In this document: positions 12,314 through 23,202 of the stretch, in pieces | Layout: the number at the start of each line of letters is the position of its first letter | Position numbering within the stretch: the first letter of the stretch is position 1 | Origin: Gamarada debralockiae | Lineage: Eukaryota > Ascomycota > Leotiomycetes > Helotiales > Hyphodiscaceae | Length of the DNA: 64,000 bases | Reading direction: 5' to 3' | Assembly: GCA_002803225.1 (NCBI GenBank) | Contig: NXFV01000191.1 | Span: 62,001 to 126,000 of the forward strand | Translations under genes and position numbers: made by a program | Notes under the pieces: model-generated | What the model was told of the DNA's origin: nothing | The model's input: only the letters and a program-made list of their open reading frames with translations | Databases searched by the model: none

Positions 12314-14550
12314 ATGGTATTTTGCGGGAAGCCCAGCAAAGGTTGCGCTGAATGCAGAAAAAGGCGGATCAAGGTGCGCCCAACCATCGATATACATATT
12401 GCATCATTTGCATCATATTTGTCTTCTTTCTGAATTCTCTGAATTCTAACTACATTTCAGTGTGATCAATTAGATCCAGCATGTTCACAGTGCAAACGAG
12501 CCGGCAAAGATTGTCCAGGATATCGAGACCAACTAGCTCTTCTATTTCGCGATGAGAATGCCAAGGTCGTGCAAAAAGCACGCGCTCCAAAGACTACAGC
12601 AGAGAAGCGCAAAGCTCCTCGAAAGTCCGGGAACTTCAATAAAACCTCCCCCACTTCCTCAGTGACCACGCTGCCAGGTTTTATCGAAACGCGGCCGAAG
12701 GACAAACTTGCCGATTCTCCATTAGAGTCAGAATTTTGTCTCGTCTCCTGGGAAACTACCCCTCTGAACTTGCCAATGCCATTATGGTTCGATGACCTCG
12801 GCATCAACTTTTTCTTCACTCACTATGTGACAGTGATTTCGAATTTCTCGTCGGGAAGGGTCGAACCCGTTGCAGCTCCGTTTTGGCAGGGTCTCTTCGT
12901 CGACAAAACGTTCTATGATGCGGTCTCTTCTGTGGGGTTCGCTGGCCTGTCCAATGTTACCAAGGACTCCAACCATATGGCGGTCGCAAGGAACAAATAT
13001 GTGACGACTCTTGGACGGATTCATACAGCGATTCAGGATCCCGACTCTATGGAGCTAGCAGACACGTTTAAGGCCGTGCTGCTACTGGCGGCATTTGAGG
13101 TAAGAGTCTGGAAATGGGCTCATGGATTTCTAAATCTAACCCTCAATTCCAGATTGTTGGCGGTAGCTCGACAGCATCATGGGGTGTTCACATCGATGGT
13201 GGGGCAGCGTTGTTAGAGAGTATGTTATTCGTCATTTATTCACCTCCTTGGTCGGAGTTTATAAGCACTACTCCATTTCTTTCTCTAACGACACATTTTT
13301 GGAGCTGCAAATTCTTGGAACCTCCCTCGTCTCTACTCGGATTCCTTATCTAGCAAATGCTGACTCCCAATTTTCAAAGCCATCGGCAAGAACGCCCAGC
13401 CACATAAACCAGCAGTGCGAATGCTACTACAATTCTGCTTCTCCGTCGTAAGTATTTTACTTTTCTTTGAAGCTGTGGCTACGCTGATAATCAAGCAGTG
13501 TGTGAAATGCATCAGCAAAAGCGAACCTGCACCTACTTCGATTGTGGACTGGTGCACGCAACGCCGAGGGTATCTTTCTAAGCCAGACCAGTATGCCTTC
13601 CCCCTCATCGACATAGTCTCCCGATTTGTCAATCTACATTCCACAGTCAAGAAAGGATATTACTCGGACACAGAGGCAATCTTGGAGGAGCTGCTTACAC
13701 TTGAAGCCGAGCTTGAAAATTGGGAGGCTGGTCTACCGAACAACTGGAAATTCTCCCTGGAACCGTCACCTGAAGGTCCTGGAGAAAGCATATTTAATGG
13801 GCAATGTCACGTTTATCGGGATTTTTGGTGAGTTCTTCTGAGGCCAACTCCTTGCCACTCCAGGAAAAATTCATCCCTGCAAATCAACGCGCGTGCTCAT
13901 CCAACGCTTTTTTCATTGTATATTGCTGACTCTTCAATTTACTTCAGGACAGCAAGAGTTTACAGCAATTTCCGATGGGCACGGATACTTATTAACGAAC
14001 TCATTTGGCTCCACATAACGAAGCTGCTCTCATTTTCTTTGGAGAATGAGCTCCAGCAGAGACGTTCGCTTGAGGTCATCTCAAAAATGGCGACAGACAT
14101 ATGTTTTAGCGTTTCCAGTCAATTTCGTCGGCATAACATAGTAAACTACAAACGCAAGAAGGTACCTGGTATATCCGCGGTATTCCTAATGCTTTTCCCC
14201 CTTGCGGTGGCTGGTGGAGCAATGGGAGTGAGCGAGGAGTTACACAATTGGGCAATCAATATCCTCTTAATTATTGGAAATACCATGGGGGGTAAGTTAA
14301 TTTTAAACCAATTTCTTTCTTTTCCGTGGCGTTTCACAACTCCTTACCAAAGGAGGACTCGGAGAGACGAGAGTAGAGGCCTGTCTCATAACTCATGAAA
14401 CTTCGCCGAGCTCCATTCTTCTTCCCTTGTTGAGCAAAGGCTGACTCTGAATACTTCATAGTTCAGCATGCTCTATCATTGATACCGATGGCAAAGAAAC
14501 ATCGACAACGCTGGAAGACTGGAGACGTGGATTTGTTTTTTGGCACGTGA
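12314..14550 (+). CDS. Zn2Cys6 fungal-type transcription factor
   Basis: Seven exons: 12314-12373, 12461-13099, 13153-13219, 13380-13447, 13499-13827, 13948-14291, 14462-14550, total 531 aa. The protein starts MVFCGKPSKGC, a common opening of this class. The binuclear cluster is C-x2-C-x6-C-x6-C-x2-C-x6-C across residues 11-38, and the first intron falls just before the third cysteine. A basic linker follows, then a helical region of the fungal-specific TF type with FWTARVYSNFRWARILINE and the C-terminal GISAVFLMLFPLAVAGG segment seen in many such regulators. The predicted role is a nuclear DNA-binding regulator; target genes cannot be read from sequence. The 160-bp intron 13220-13379 is longer than the others and is the least certain junction. 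Confidence 0.9.
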
Positions 14551-15276
14551 TTTGCAGACACGTGGAGGACTTAGTGCTGCGGTAGTGGCGGATTAGAGTT
14601 GCGAGCCGAATTAAACAATCTCGACCTCCAACCTCTGAAAACTGGTACAACAATATCTTTGAACAGAGGAAAACTCAACAAACTGAAGGATTCCATGCAC
14701 GAATACAAGCGCAAGCACGCAAACAGATGCAAGTCTTGTGGGCTCGAGTACAACGTTACTTGGCAATACTTACGATAATATGCATCTTCCTGGAAAGATC
14801 CTTGTTCTAACTCCTCTAGGACACATGAGGAAGTTCGCCAGCTGATCTGCGAGCCCCAGGATCACCGTTCATCTCACCCCGCTCCTGATACGACGATAGA
14901 ATGTCCAATGGGAGATTTGCCTTCTGATTAGCGCATGCGCATCACCACCACGCGCCCCTTTTCAGGGGAAGTATCCAATCTGAATATCAGATGCCGTCAG
15001 GGATCGTGGGGAAGGTGGACGGATCTTCAGGTTCGGTAGTGAATGTGCCGGTCCGAATATGTCTTTTGACTTCTTGTGATCGCGACTATCAGACGAACAA
15101 GTGCAATGTGATCCATCAAGCGGTAGAAAGATCCGTCTTGCATATATAATTGATTCTTCCCCTCTCGAAGTTCTTATGTGCTTTGGCCATTCTCTTTCTC
15201 TTCCCCGCTGATTATTTACGGGAGCCAGCATCTGGTGGGACGTACCCCTCACGAGAACATTGACTATTTTCTCACT
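14551..15276. other. Spacer between regulator and GH47 gene
   Basis: No supported gene. A TATA-like catatataa lies near 15140, about 135 bp before the GH47 start codon, and could serve its promoter. Confidence 0.5.
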
Positions 15277-17224
15277 ATGCATTCGCGATTACTCATCGTG
15301 CCCTTTGTGGCCTTCTTTTCCATACCTGCACTCGCTGCTCCTCATGGTCAGAATCTCATGGAAAGGCAAGGTCGCCCTGACAATCATACCCTGAATCGGG
15401 AAAGGGCCGATGCGGTGAAAGCTGCTTTCGAGTTTGCGTGGGCCGGGTACAAGGAGTACGCTTTTCCTCATGATGAATTGCATCCGGTCTCAAACAGTTT
15501 CAGTGACTCCAGGTATTTCACCAGATCAATCTGATTGCTGAGGTTCCAACTGATGCCTCTGCAGAAATGGCTGGGGTGCTAGTGCTGTCGACGCGTTCTC
15601 AACAGCTGTTGTGATGCAAATACCTGATATTGTTAATACTATCTTGGAATATATTCCCACCATCAACTACGATGTTACGACCACCCAAGTGTCTCTTTTT
15701 GAGACCACTATTCGCTATCTTGGAGGAATGCTGGCAGGTATGAATTTCTTAGTCACATGACGAAGCCTCTGCTGAACTGTCTCCCAGCCTATGATCTACT
15801 GAAAGGCCCACTTTCAAACCTCGCATCCAACGTCACTGCTGTAGATGCAGTTTTGACTCAAGCAGCACGTCTAGCAGATAACCTTGCATTCGCTTTCGAT
15901 ACTCCTACTGGAATTCCAAGCAATAATCTCTACTTCAACCCAGACAGCACCGATGGTTCCACAACGAACGGACTCGCTACAATTGGCACTCTGGTTCTTG
16001 AATGGACTCATCTTTCTGACCTCACTGGTAACAAGACCTATGCTGCTCTATCCCAAAAAGGCGAATCATACTTGCTTGCTCCAAAGCCAGCGTCCTCGGA
16101 GCCCTGGCCTGGTCTCGTGGGCACGAACGTCGACATCAATACTGGCCTGTTCCAGGATGCATTCGGTGGTTGGGTTGGTGGTGATGACAGTTTCTACGAG
16201 TATCTCATCAAGATGTACGTGTACGACTCGACACGATTCGCAGAATACAGAGACCGCTGGATCCTGGCCGCGGATTCCACCATCGAACATCTGGCAAGCC
16301 ATCCGTCTACTCGTCCCGACTTGACCTTTGTCGCAGAATTCGACGGGCAAGAACTTATTTACCAATCTGAGCATCGTGAGTTTAGATATTTTTGATTCGT
16401 GTGAGACACCTTACTCAAGTTTTGAACAGTCGCCTGCTTCAACGGTGGCAACTTCCTTCTTGGAGGCATGGTCCTCAACGAGCAGAAATACATCGATTTT
16501 GGCCTGGCTCTCGTGAACGGGTGCGAAGACACCTACACCAGCACTTTAACCGGCATCGGCCCCGAAGTCTTCCAATGGGTCACCAATACCACCGCCGCGA
16601 ATGACACCACGAACCCATCTCCTCCAGCCGATCAAGAAGCTTTCTACGAAAAGGCAGGCTTCTACGTAAGCCACTCCCTATTTCGGTTTTGTTTGCACTC
16701 AGTTTCATCTCCTGTACCTCATTTGCTCCAAATACTCTCCCCGCTGGAAACTTTCCTCTTCTTCCTCCTGGAACAAGCTCAAATAGGAAATTATTGACTC
16801 GTCATATAGATAACCGACGGAAACTACATCCTTCGTCCCGAAGTTATTGAAAGTTTCTACTACGCTTACCGGGTGACTGGCGATCAAACGTACCGTGACT
16901 GGGCCTGGAATGCGTTCGTTGCAATCAACGACACATGCCGTGTTGGCTCTGGGTTTGCGGAGTTGCAGAACGTTAATGCAGAAGGTGGCGGCGGTTTCAA
17001 TGACTTCCAGGACAGCTTCTTGTTTGCAGAGGTTATGAAGTATAGCTACTTGATTCATGCTCCGGTAAGTTTGCCCTTTCATCCCTGGGCCAGGAAATTG
17101 CACGAGGAACCGTGCTGATCAAAATAAATAGGACGATGTGTTCCAGACGAACCACAACGGCGTCAATGACTTCGTATTTAACACTGAAGCTCACCCCTTC
17201 AAGGTTGCTGGACCGCCGATCTGA
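15277..17224 (+). CDS. Secreted class I alpha-1,2-mannosidase, GH47
   Basis: Six exons: 15277-15512, 15565-15737, 15788-16375, 16430-16665, 16810-17064, 17132-17224, giving 526 aa, close to the usual 500-520. An N-terminal signal peptide ends near [10 protein letters not shown]47 landmarks follow in order: [19 protein letters not shown], a TTIRYLGG segment, [54 protein letters not shown], then [22 protein letters not shown] and the calcium-binding NTEAHPFKV near the C-terminus. GH47 enzymes trim terminal alpha-1,2-linked mannose from N-glycans with inversion and need Ca2+. With a cleavable signal and no anchor visible, this matches the secreted fungal subgroup. Several Asn-x-Ser/Thr sites are present. 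Confidence 0.96.
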
Positions 17225-17688
17225 AAGTCTGCAGACTGAATCCAAAGAAGCTAGGATCGCTACATGTGATCTAATCAAGTGAAATCACGTGATTAGAGAG
17301 AACTTAGAAATGATAAATAATTAATGAACTAATGCGATTTGAGAGATCTTTGACTTATGTACGATGTGGTATGGCTGGAAGCAGCTCTGGTAGTTTGCTG
17401 AATAATCAATTTTAGTGAGAATATTCTTCGAATCAGTTCGTCAAATTCATCAGTTTGTTTTCTTTTTTCTTCGGGAGTGACGATCTCTTTCCATCTGAAA
17501 GTCACAAGTAACAAAATGTCTAGGGTTAATATACGTAGCGGAGAGGATTAAGGAGGATTTCATGAGTAAAACAGGTCATGTTTGCAAACATGGGATACTC
17601 AAGATTTGGGAAAGGTGTTATTATGAGTAAGTTATAGGAAAGGCGGACTTGCCTCGACTCCAAAACTCCTAAAACGCGAAATGAGTCA
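17225..17688. other. Spacer with palindromic CACGTG site
   Basis: The palindrome atcacgtgat is at 17284-17293 and occurs again near 18507. CACGTG is the core site of bHLH regulators, but no function is shown here. No gene seen. Confidence 0.4.
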
Positions 17689-18104
17689 TTATATCGATTT
17701 ATCAACCAATTCCGTAGGAAGACTGGAGGTGGCAGGCTTGTAGTTGTGCATCATCGGCTTCTCTCTCGCACGTGTTGTCTCATGTGTCGGTTCCCTTAGC
17801 CCTTTTGATGAAAAGGGTCTTGTCGCACATGGGGCTCGAATTGTGATCTGTGAGCTACAACTCCAAATCACTGTCCCCCGAACATATGCCGGCATCGAGT
17901 TAGCTTGGCTGGGACTTCACCTGCTGTTTGGCCGTGGCCCGGAGGGACACTGTAGTCTTCTAGACAGATTGAGCATGGGCGTTCATGCTCAGATACAGTA
18001 TCAATCTGGATCAGGTTGACAGGATTTTCAAATCTGACAAGGTGGAGGAGGGTGAGGGAGAGAGTACTGAGGCAATTTAAGGAAGATATTGCCGATCGCT
18101 GCAT
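17689..18104 (-). pseudogene. RING-finger protein fragment, interrupted
   Basis: A minus-strand frame reads PCSICLEDYS followed by a loop and LTRCRHMFGGQ, which matches the first half of a RING finger (C-x2-C ... C-x-H-x2-[C]). Exactly where the next Cys is expected the frame meets TGA (17868-17870). The sequence continues in another frame (17689-17895) with SCSSQITIRAPCATRPF, a weak match to the last RING half, so one lost base would explain the break. No upstream exons were found with confidence. Either a decayed gene or a model I could not resolve. Confidence 0.4.
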
Positions 18105-19183
18105 ATCTTGGATGGAAGATCATGAGCTCGACTGCGTCCGGCGGAGAGAATACGGGACTGAGCTGGTGCTTGTGGCCACACATTCTAGAAAACACGTCAA
18201 TACTGGCAGGCATGGCTCTATGATAAACACGCATGCTAGCCGTGCCCTCAAGGCTGCCCACGCTGGAAATACTCGTATGATATATCTCAGAAAAATTGTG
18301 ACTGGTAAAAACGATTCATCCAACCAACACACATTCGCAATTAAATGAGAGTTCCAGCAAGTGTAAGTCCATTTCTAAGAATACCTACAGAGTGCTTAAG
18401 TCAAACCATTTTGTAATAGATAGGTGGTCCCCTTAAACTTCGTAGTACCATAGAAATTAAATTGGAAGACGATGGTTCCTTGACAGTATTTCCAACTATG
18501 ATAATATCACGTGATTATAATACGACATAATTTTTGAGTCCGTTCCACTTTTCAGGCTTCATTCGCAAGTGTTGGTCTGACAGAAATATGAGAAATATGT
18601 GAAATATGTATTGGATTTCATACTGTGATTAAGGTTGGGCCCTGAAGGTCGGGCCATGTTGAAAATGATACTCTAGTTTCAGAGACGAAGCGGAGGAAGA
18701 TCAAGTCTTGAAGTTTGCCCTTCGAGTCATTCTCAATCATGAAAATAAATGGCCACTCGGGCTTTCCACGACCCATCTCAGTCCATATTTCCAATTTCCT
18801 CCCGATCAACTGAGGGAAGTGATTTAACTTGCCTAAAAACGCGTTTATTGCAAATTGAGGCAAGATGGTTTGCCGAGGCCAAGAAAACTGTAATTAGCAG
18901 GGGTACTTGAGAGAATCGAAATAATTGGCTCTCTAGTCGATCCATTCAAATTGCGGGGTGGTGGGGTTGGGATGTGTAGCGGATATTCTCCCGTCTCTCA
19001 GAAGCTGAAATGCGGGGTAATGCATTCCTGAGAACCTCGAAGCTCTTTCTATCTTTCCTTCTCAAGAAACCGAGCTCTCATGCGAGAACACTCCTCAATT
19101 CAATTCTAAGGAAACCGTATTATTGTGAGAATCAATCTATCGAAGGTCCTCAGTGCCAAACATTCGTGAACATACGAGAAGAA
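18105..19183. other. Gene-poor spacer
   Basis: Only short frames are present. A minus ORF at 18618-18863 has a stretch (HFPQLIGRKLEIWTEM) faintly like the 2EXR motif of fungal proteins, too weak to call. A short imperfect repeat of gaaatatg lies at 18587-18608. Confidence 0.35.
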
Positions 19184-20176
19184 ATGGCTACATACTTCAC
19201 CTACAACGAGGGAGTTGAAGCAAAGCACCTGCATCTCGGAAACCTTGTCCACGACTATAAGCACCCGAACGAACTTGATCCCTATATCGAAAAGGCATAT
19301 ACTGAGTGAGTATACTTGTAGACAGGTAGGCGTTGAATTCCGATTACTGATACACTGCAGCGTATCGGAGCCCCCTCCGGAATGGGCTCAGTCGGGTTCG
19401 CTGGAGAACTTCGCCTTAACATTGGGCAAAGCTCCTACAAAGGACCATGGTACCGAGGATGACCCTGCAGACGAGCCTGGGTCTCAAAGATATCGCGTGG
19501 CTGCAGCAGCGAAGGCGACTAGAGTCGAGATCAAAGAGTGAGTCAGCCTTGCACCAATCTGCTGAGGTCGAAGCTAACTTTGGTCTCAAGTCCTGAGGAA
19601 TTCTTCAACGAACACACCCTCACCTCGAGCGAAGCCAAGAAATGGCTATCATCCCACTTGTCTGCCGCCGAGAGCATCGCACAAGGGAAACCTGGTCCAC
19701 GACCCGAGATCTGGATGCTCACAGGGCTTATTCTCATGCAACACGCGACATGGACCCTGCTATCAAGCAAAGACAAGTCCTTCGTTGCAGGTGAAAAAGC
19801 ACCCTTCATCCCAGCCGGCGTCTCAGCGATCCGTCGGTCCTCAGTAAGCGACGGTGTGAAACCTACCTTCGGATACCGAGCAAGCGACGAAGAGAAGCAT
19901 ATTCCAGGAGGTCATGTCATCCATGAGACCGGGAAGTACCCGGGAACAAGAGGGTGGGCGGCACAGTGGCAGAAAGTTGATACTCAGGTTATGTCGGCGA
20001 AAAAGGGTGACGACGTTGCGAATAATCAGATTACGTTGAGACGTGCTCCGATGATTGCTATGGTTAAGCTGCTGGAAGATATCTATGCTGAGAATGTAGA
20101 AGACGACAAGGATGAAACTGAAGAAGACTTTGATGATGAGTATTGGGATGCTTTCCTCGACGAAACTGACGAATAA
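19184..20176 (+). CDS. Fungal protein of unknown function, possibly gasdermin-like
   Basis: Three exons: 19184-19305, 19361-19537, 19591-20176, total 294 aa. Both donors are gtgagt. An upstream in-frame ATG at 19010 would add 58 residues; I prefer 19184 because MATYFTYNEG starts the conserved-looking part. No signal peptide or membrane helix. The centre reads EIWMLTGLILMQHATWTLLSS and later GYPGTRGWAAQWQKVDTQVM-like text, an order that recalls fungal RCD-1/HET-Q type gasdermin-like proteins (a [V/I]xMxTGL strand, then a strand ending in an aromatic-rich Q-W-Lys motif). That family forms membrane pores in allorecognition cell death. The match is by eye only and may be wrong. The C-terminus is very acidic (about 30 residues rich in Asp/Glu). 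No protease gene of the HET-Q2 kind was seen nearby. Confidence 0.72.
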
Positions 20177-21266
20177 CTTGAAGCTTCGATCTCCGATTTG
20201 TGTTGCGACTTATTGGGAAATCAACGGTCGATGAAAAGAGGATTTTTCCTAGGTGCCTGAATTAGAAACAAGAATTATGACACGAGGGCCTAACTTTTTC
20301 TTCCATGTGCAATTCCACAATGCCATCTTCCTGAACCAACCAAGGTATTGGGGTGCAAGCTAGGTCGAGCACCGGGCACTGGAGAAAGACCTATGTATTT
20401 ATACAGTGGTTAGCTCCAAAGAGCAGAGTCTATGGGCTGTGACCTCAGAAGGCTCGACCGGGGACATTTCGGGATCAGCAGACTTGATTGAAAGATGAGC
20501 TATCCGTTCAGCCCAAGCTGGCGTGACGGTCTGTGCTTGTTGAGCTCCGGGAGCTGTGCCACGGGAATTCCCAGATGCCAGATGGAACACCGAAGTGGTG
20601 GACGATAGTAAGAAACTGAATGACGATGACAAAGAGAATGATAGCGATATATATCCGGGAATATACCATTTCAATTACTGAAAATGGATGCTCTGAGCCG
20701 CGGGGTCAACGGGTTTGCATGTTACATCCGTGCCGTACGTGAATTTGAGGGCTATCTGAACTCGGCACGAGTGGCCGTTGTCGAAGAGACGTGGTATGGG
20801 TAGAATCTATCTAGGAGGTTCGAGAGTTTAAATACTATTACCAAATGGCAATTTTGGTAACTTCTGTACGTGTGACGGCGCTAATTGCAGCATACGTCAT
20901 GGATCGTGAGAGTCACGAAACTATGAGGTCTTCCTATCACCTGACGAAGTATTTAAATCATTTCGAGGTACTCGCCGTCTCGCCGAACTGATTTGATCAA
21001 TGAGATGCCAATGGAGAACCATTCAGTTGGTGAGCGTCCCAGAGGTTGGCAGCCCTTCCTCATCTCACATCGGGTGAAAACAGACAGCGTGCACAATGAA
21101 GTCATAAATCATATTACACATTGCTCCAAAGGTCCGTCTATCAAAACAAATTCATAAACCCGACTTTTAATTCAATCATGGTTTAATTTTCATACTCTAT
21201 CCGCCCACCACCTTTCCAGTTTCCCACCACCCAATGCAAGAACACAAACTACAGGTCAGACGCATT
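20177..21266. other. Spacer between convergent genes
   Basis: About 1.1 kb with no strongly supported gene, apart from one possible small ORF at 20508-20669 listed separately. Confidence 0.4.
20508..20669 (-). CDS. Possible 53-aa single-pass membrane micropeptide
   Basis: The ORF starts ATG 20669 and ends TGA 20508. It has one convincing hydrophobic segment (IYIAIILFVIVIQFLTIV, residues 6-23), then a short Ser/Arg/Trp-containing tail. An overlapping frame (20399-20674) also encodes a hydrophobic start but is Ser-rich and low in complexity. No homology is recognised, so this may be chance. Confidence 0.22.
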   Translation of the reverse strand: MVYSRIYIAIILFVIVIQFLTIVHHFGVPSGIWEFPWHSSRSSTSTDRHASLG

Positions 21267-23202
21267 CTACGCCCCATTGGCTGCCTTAGCTCCCTTGGCT
21301 CCTTTCGCGGCTTTGGCCTGTGGAGATGTTAGTTAATTCGATATTTGAGGGGTCCGAGTGATTGAAATCACAGGGGAGAGGTCAACATACGGTAGAGGTG
21401 GCGGTTGCTGCTGAAGCGGTCTATTTGTTTGTCAGTTCGGTATCCATTTCAATGTGCCAAATTTGGGAGGATGTTTCAAGGGAATGATTGGATCTTACTC
21501 CTGTTACAAGGGTACCATCTGCAGCCTTTAATGGAACCATTGGTCAGTAGGAGTTACAGAAATTTGGAATTCACGGACTCACAGCATTGACGGCGCTTTG
21601 AGCGGCAGCCTGTACCTCGTCAGTAGGATAGAGACACTCAGAGAACTGAAAACTCACAGCTGCAGCAATTCCTCCACTTCCATTGCTCGCGGCGGCGTTC
21701 ACATCATCTGTAGCCTGCATTTATAAACATCCGGATCGTTCAACAAACAGGAATGATTTACTCACAGCTGCGGCGGCGCTTGAGCTTGCTTTTGTGCCCT
21801 GTAATGGGTAAGTACGTTGGAAAAGACGTATTGAATGATTGGGGTTTAAGAAGGATCATGGAACTGACCTTTCCTGCCTTAGCCTGAAAAAATATGTCAG
21901 TATGGTCTTCAATTCAAAAGGTGAGGGGGAAACGTACGGCTTTTCCAGCTGTTGCGGCCTGTTTGATGACTGTCAGTAAAGAAACGATGGGATAGGATGA
22001 ACGATGTGGAAGAGAAATTGAATAATCGACCCAGAAAAAAAATTGTTCCTAGTCATTTAAATGGAAATAGACTCACGGTGGTGGCTGTTGATGCTACGGC
22101 TCCACTAGCTGATGCTTTTGCGGCCTAGTTGTGGTGTTAGATGGGCCGTGTTTGTTTGAGAGGGGTTTGTTTTGGATGACAGGGAGAGGAGATGGACCTT
22201 AGCTGCTGCTTTTCCCTGTGAAGTGTCAGGTAATTATTCAAAGTGAGAGATTGCTGGAACTTACGGCTTTTGCTGCTGCTTTCCCACTTGTTGCCGCCTG
22301 TTTTACTGTCAGTTCTCAGGTTCTGAGAAAGGTGATACGACCAGGTGATTAAATAGCGTGAAACGCTCTGAGCATATCCTCATCGGGTCTCGAGCAACGA
22401 AACGAGAGGGATACGTACAGTAGCTCCTGTAGCGGTAGCAGTGCCGTTCTTCTTCTTTCTAGACTCAAGCTTTGGGATACTTCGAAGTCCGATACTTCCC
22501 AAGTTGATGCCAGTCAGATCTTGAACGATGCTGTTGAGGTTAGAAGCTGGGGCATCAGCAGCAGCGTTGTTATTTCCAGAAGCTTTCGTGCTAGCGGCAT
22601 TGGCATTGGCATTGGCATTCGCATTCGCATTTGCATTCGCCGCACTGGCCTTGGAAGCCTAAAACGAGGTAAGCCTTGATAGATAGTTCACCCGAGATTT
22701 ATTTCTCACCTTGCCCTTCTTGCCAGTGGCTGTTGAGGTCGAGTTTGCAGCCGCTTCGGTACTGTTCGCGGCTGTCGAGACAACAGCAGCTGTGCTATTT
22801 GATGCAGCAGCAGCAGCAGCAGCTCCCTTATTACCCTTCAATCATGTTAGCCTGGCAGAATCAACCAGCAAGTAGATGAATCACCTTGGCTTTCTTTCCT
22901 GTTGCGCTTGTTATGGCAGCAGCAGCTGAGGCAGTTCCGTTGGCTATGTGATGTAAGCCTCGAAATATATCCATATTCATTGTGATACTGACCGGCGGCA
23001 GCCTCGCCCTTCTTTGGGTCCCGAGCAGAGATCTCTGCGACATCTGAGGAACTATTAGCGAAGCCTTGTATGTAGGACTTGATGTCTTACCAGCTGGGTA
23101 CGGTGCTCGAGCCGCGAGTCCATTCTCAACCGGGAGAGCACGACCAGAAACGACTGTGGCGGAAACGGCGAGGAACGCCAAGATAGATCCGAAATTCTTC
23201 AT
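21267..23202 (-). CDS. Ala-rich secreted protein encoded by 16 mostly tiny exons
   Basis: Exons, in transcription order: 23091-23202, 22993-23043, 22885-22943, 22710-22835, 22419-22658, 22265-22297, 22198-22215, 22077-22124, 21938-21958, 21869-21883, 21766-21798, 21658-21714, 21583-21609, 21499-21525, 21391-21420, 21267-21317. They join to 315 aa. The start MKNFGSILAFLAVSATVVSG is a signal peptide. From exon 4 on, every exon is a multiple of three bases and every intron is phase 0; the smallest exons are 15, 18 and 21 bp. Products are Ala/Lys/Gly/Ser/Thr-rich blocks such as GKAAAK, AATAGKA and AKAGK, plus a run of Ala-Asn pairs in exon 5 and several N-glycosylation sites. Only part of exon 5 (NSIVQDLTGINLGSIGLRSIP) looks globular. 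The donor at 22197 (gtccat) is poor. No homologue recognised; the secreted role is inferred from the signal peptide alone. Confidence 0.75.
22597..22641 (-). repeat. Ala-Asn coding hexanucleotide repeat
   Basis: Tandem GCATTG/GCATTC units on the plus strand encode seven Ala-Asn pairs in exon 5 of the Ala-rich secreted protein. Six-base units keep frame, so copy-number change would be tolerated. Confidence 0.8.

Noticed and set aside
18618..18863. Minus-strand ORF with a faint 2EXR-like stretch
   Set aside because: Only one short segment resembles the motif; no start context, no splice partners and no second conserved block.
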